Assembly: GCA_002104945.1 (NCBI GenBank)
Contig: MCFH01000001.1
Location: 1,054,001 to 1,118,000, forward strand
DNA: 64,000 bases
Source: Piromyces finnis
Taxonomy: Eukaryota; Neocallimastigomycota; Neocallimastigomycetes; Neocallimastigales; Neocallimastigaceae
Direction of reading: 5' to 3'
Shown here in pieces: positions 62,323 through 64,000 of the stretch (position 1 is the first letter of the stretch; each line of letters begins with the position of its first letter). Position numbers and translations under genes: made by a program. The notes under the pieces are model-generated. The model saw nothing but the letters and a program-made list of their open reading frames with translations. It made no database searches and was not told the origin of the DNA.

Positions 62323-63243
62323 TGATTCCCATTCAGAATTATTGGTAAAAAGATCGAATTTATAGTTAATTTTAACTTTTTAAACTTTCATATGAAAAAA
62401 GGTACTATTTTAAAGTATTGTAAGTAATTAAAGGAAACATCAATCTGTTAATTTGCAAAGGCGAGAGAGAGAATAATCAAAAGATATAAAGCATTTAAAA
62501 AATAAAAAGAATAAAGAGACTTTTATTATTTTTAATAAATAAAAAAATTAATGTAATATTTTATTCATTAAAAAACCTATTCTAACTACATATATTTTAT
62601 GCAAATATTTCATTTAATCATATGCAATACGTGATATATAGATGATTATCAAACACGTGTGACATATATCATAAATTTATTATATTTCATAAATTTATGA
62701 TCATTTTTTCAAAAGTTAAATTTTAACATACTAATGCCTATAAGACGGAAATTTAATCGGAGGCGGAAAATTTTATATTGAAACATATATTACAATAGTT
62801 TAAAATATATTTTAGTAATAGATCAAATCTGTATTTAAAAAAAAAAAAATTGTATATTTTTTTTGTATTTGAGAAAAAAATAAATAAAAAATTTCTGTAT
62901 TATAAGAAGTTTTTTTTTTTTCTCAAAATATAAAAGAAATTGAAAAATCAAAAAAGTTCAAAATAAAATATTGTTTTAAATATCTTTACAAATTAAATAT
63001 TAATCGTAATATCAAACTAATTGTTTAAAAGTTTAAAAAAAAAAAAAAAGAAGAAAATTAAAACTCACCATATAACACAAATCCAAATAATTAATATTTA
63101 TAATTTGAAAATAAAAAAAAATTTCTTCACCATTTTAATTTTAAATAATGTTAAAAGAAAAATTTTGATTATTGTTATTGAGTTTTTTATTTATAAAACT
63201 TTTATATTATAACATAATTTGTATAATATAATATAATAGTAAT

Positions 63244-63290
63244 AATAATTCAATAATAATTCAATAATAATTCAATAATAATTCAATAAT
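63244..63290. repeat. Tandem 11-bp repeat AATAATTCAAT
   Basis: About four copies, some 120 bp upstream of the MATE start codon. Confidence 0.85.
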
Positions 63291-63411
63291 TGAAATCCAT
63301 TAAATGTTAATAATTCTTTAAAGAAATTGATAATTTCGAATTAAAAAAAAAAAAAAAAAACCCTATTCAAGCATTTATAAAATAAAAGGGAAAGGATAAT
63401 TTATTAGAAAT

Positions 63412-64000
63412 ATGAAAATGGAATCAGAAAAAAAAGAAAAAAGTTTAATAAATGAAATAATTGTTCTTGCTATACCTTCAGTGCTAGAGGAGGTTTTTAA
63501 AACATTACTTCAATATGTTGATACTGCAATGGTTGGCCATTTAGGTGAAGAAGCAACAGCTGCCGTTAGTACTACAACTACTATTGGTTGGCTTATAAGT
63601 TCATTTTTACAATCTATTGGTATAGCCCTTTTGGCTATGATGTCAAAATCAGTAGGTGAAAATAATAATGAAAAGTTAAAGAAACTTGCTGGACAAGCTA
63701 TATTATTAGTATTAGTATCAGGAATTTTAGTAGGTTCTATTGCGTTATCTCTCGCCAAATTTATACCAGTTTGGATGGGTACAGAAGTAAACGTAAGACC
63801 AGATGCCTCAAAATACTTTTTTATTATTAGTGTACCAATGGTTTTTAGAACTGCAGCATTAATTTTTGGTTCCTGTATAAGAGCTACTTTAGATACAAAA
63901 AGTCCCATGATTGTAAATGGAATTACTAATGTAATTAACGTCATTCTTGATTATTTACTTATATACGTATTCAAATTAGGTGTATCTGGTGCTGCTTATG
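63412..64000 (+). CDS. MATE-family multidrug efflux transporter, 5' part (truncated by window end)
   Basis: First 196 codons, from ATG at 63412 (Met3 is an equally possible start). After a short Lys/Glu-rich leader the sequence is typical MATE (NorM/DinF-like): LAIPSVLEEVFKTLLQYVDTAMVGHLGEEATAAV is the TM1 region with the conserved P and VDTAMVGHLG. Then come GIALLAMMSKSVGENN, the TM3-4 region, and LDTKSPMIVNGITNVINVILDYLLI, the TM5-6 hallmark. The family exports cationic or organic compounds in exchange for Na+ or H+. The spacing and motifs look like Firmicutes-type MATE proteins rather than fungal Erc1-type, which suggests lateral acquisition but needs a tree. Full proteins are about 450 aa, so about 250 residues lie beyond 64000. 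Confidence 0.93.
   Translation, partial: MKMESEKKEKSLINEIIVLAIPSVLEEVFKTLLQYVDTAMVGHLGEEATAAVSTTTTIGWLISSFLQSIGIALLAMMSKSVGENNNEKLKKLAGQAILLVLVSGILVGSIALSLAKFIPVWMGTEVNVRPDASKYFFIISVPMVFRTAALIFGSCIRATLDTKSPMIVNGITNVINVILDYLLIYVFKLGVSGAAY

Larger units (their letters stand above)
60708..63411. other. 2.7-kb divergent intergenic region
   Basis: Between the minus-strand 2,200-aa gene and the plus-strand MATE gene. Poly-T/poly-A, GTAG units at 62233-62251, a TTATAATTAA tandem repeat at 62293-62322 and an 11-bp tandem repeat at 63244-63290. The small Lys/Ile frame at 63021-63212 is not supported. Presumably holds both promoters. Confidence 0.65.

Noticed and set aside
63510-63944. 144-aa minus-strand frame
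   Set aside because: Antisense shadow of the MATE gene; the plus strand has clear family motifs.

Overview
This window looks like nuclear DNA of an anaerobic gut fungus (Neocallimastigomycota). That is an inference. The signs are intergenic DNA that is almost all A/T with long homopolymers and tetranucleotide arrays, short GT...AG introns, Asn-rich low-complexity proteins, and bacterial-looking single-exon transporter and enzyme genes beside intron-rich fungal-looking ones. A dictyostelid-like AT-rich protist is the main alternative. No bacterial operons, CRISPR arrays, rRNA or convincing tRNA genes were seen.

Layout. 0.3-4.5 kb: a multi-exon, very divergent MFS (DHA2-like) transporter with a long disordered tail. 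5.0-8.1 kb: two tandem EamA/DMT transporters. 9.1-11.4 kb: a tandem pair of secreted ten-cysteine proteins on the minus strand. 14.3-15.3 and 22.9-23.5 kb: two minus-strand disordered proteins that share a C-terminal RVxF-like motif and basic tail. 15.3-34.4 kb is mostly a gene desert with hairpins, microsatellites and a few coding-like patches, plus the 3' end of a spliced membrane-protein gene at 22.4-22.9 kb. 34.4-35.0 kb: a LOG-family phosphoribohydrolase.

36.5-42.2 kb is the most striking structure. It is a near-perfect inverted duplication with arms of about 2.13 kb around a 1,426-bp unique spacer. Each arm carries the same 498-aa ACC-synthase-like PLP enzyme, in divergent orientation, with its flanking non-coding DNA. 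An orphan C-terminal exon at 36.1-36.3 kb lies just outside the left breakpoint. 44.2-44.6 kb: a sugar-transporter N-terminal fragment.

47.9-52.7 kb: a single-exon 1,584-aa ankyrin-type protein built from three large super-repeats. 53.7-60.7 kb: three minus-strand open frames that I join by two in-frame introns into one gene for a 2,200-aa, mostly disordered protein (His/Ser-rich, RS-rich, Asn-Met repeats, long charged coiled coil). 63.4 kb to the end: the start of a MATE efflux transporter.

The genes do not form a pathway. The recurring themes are membrane export (MFS, DMT, MATE), local duplication (DMT pair, Cys-rich pair, RVxF pair, ACS-like pair) and low-complexity expansion.
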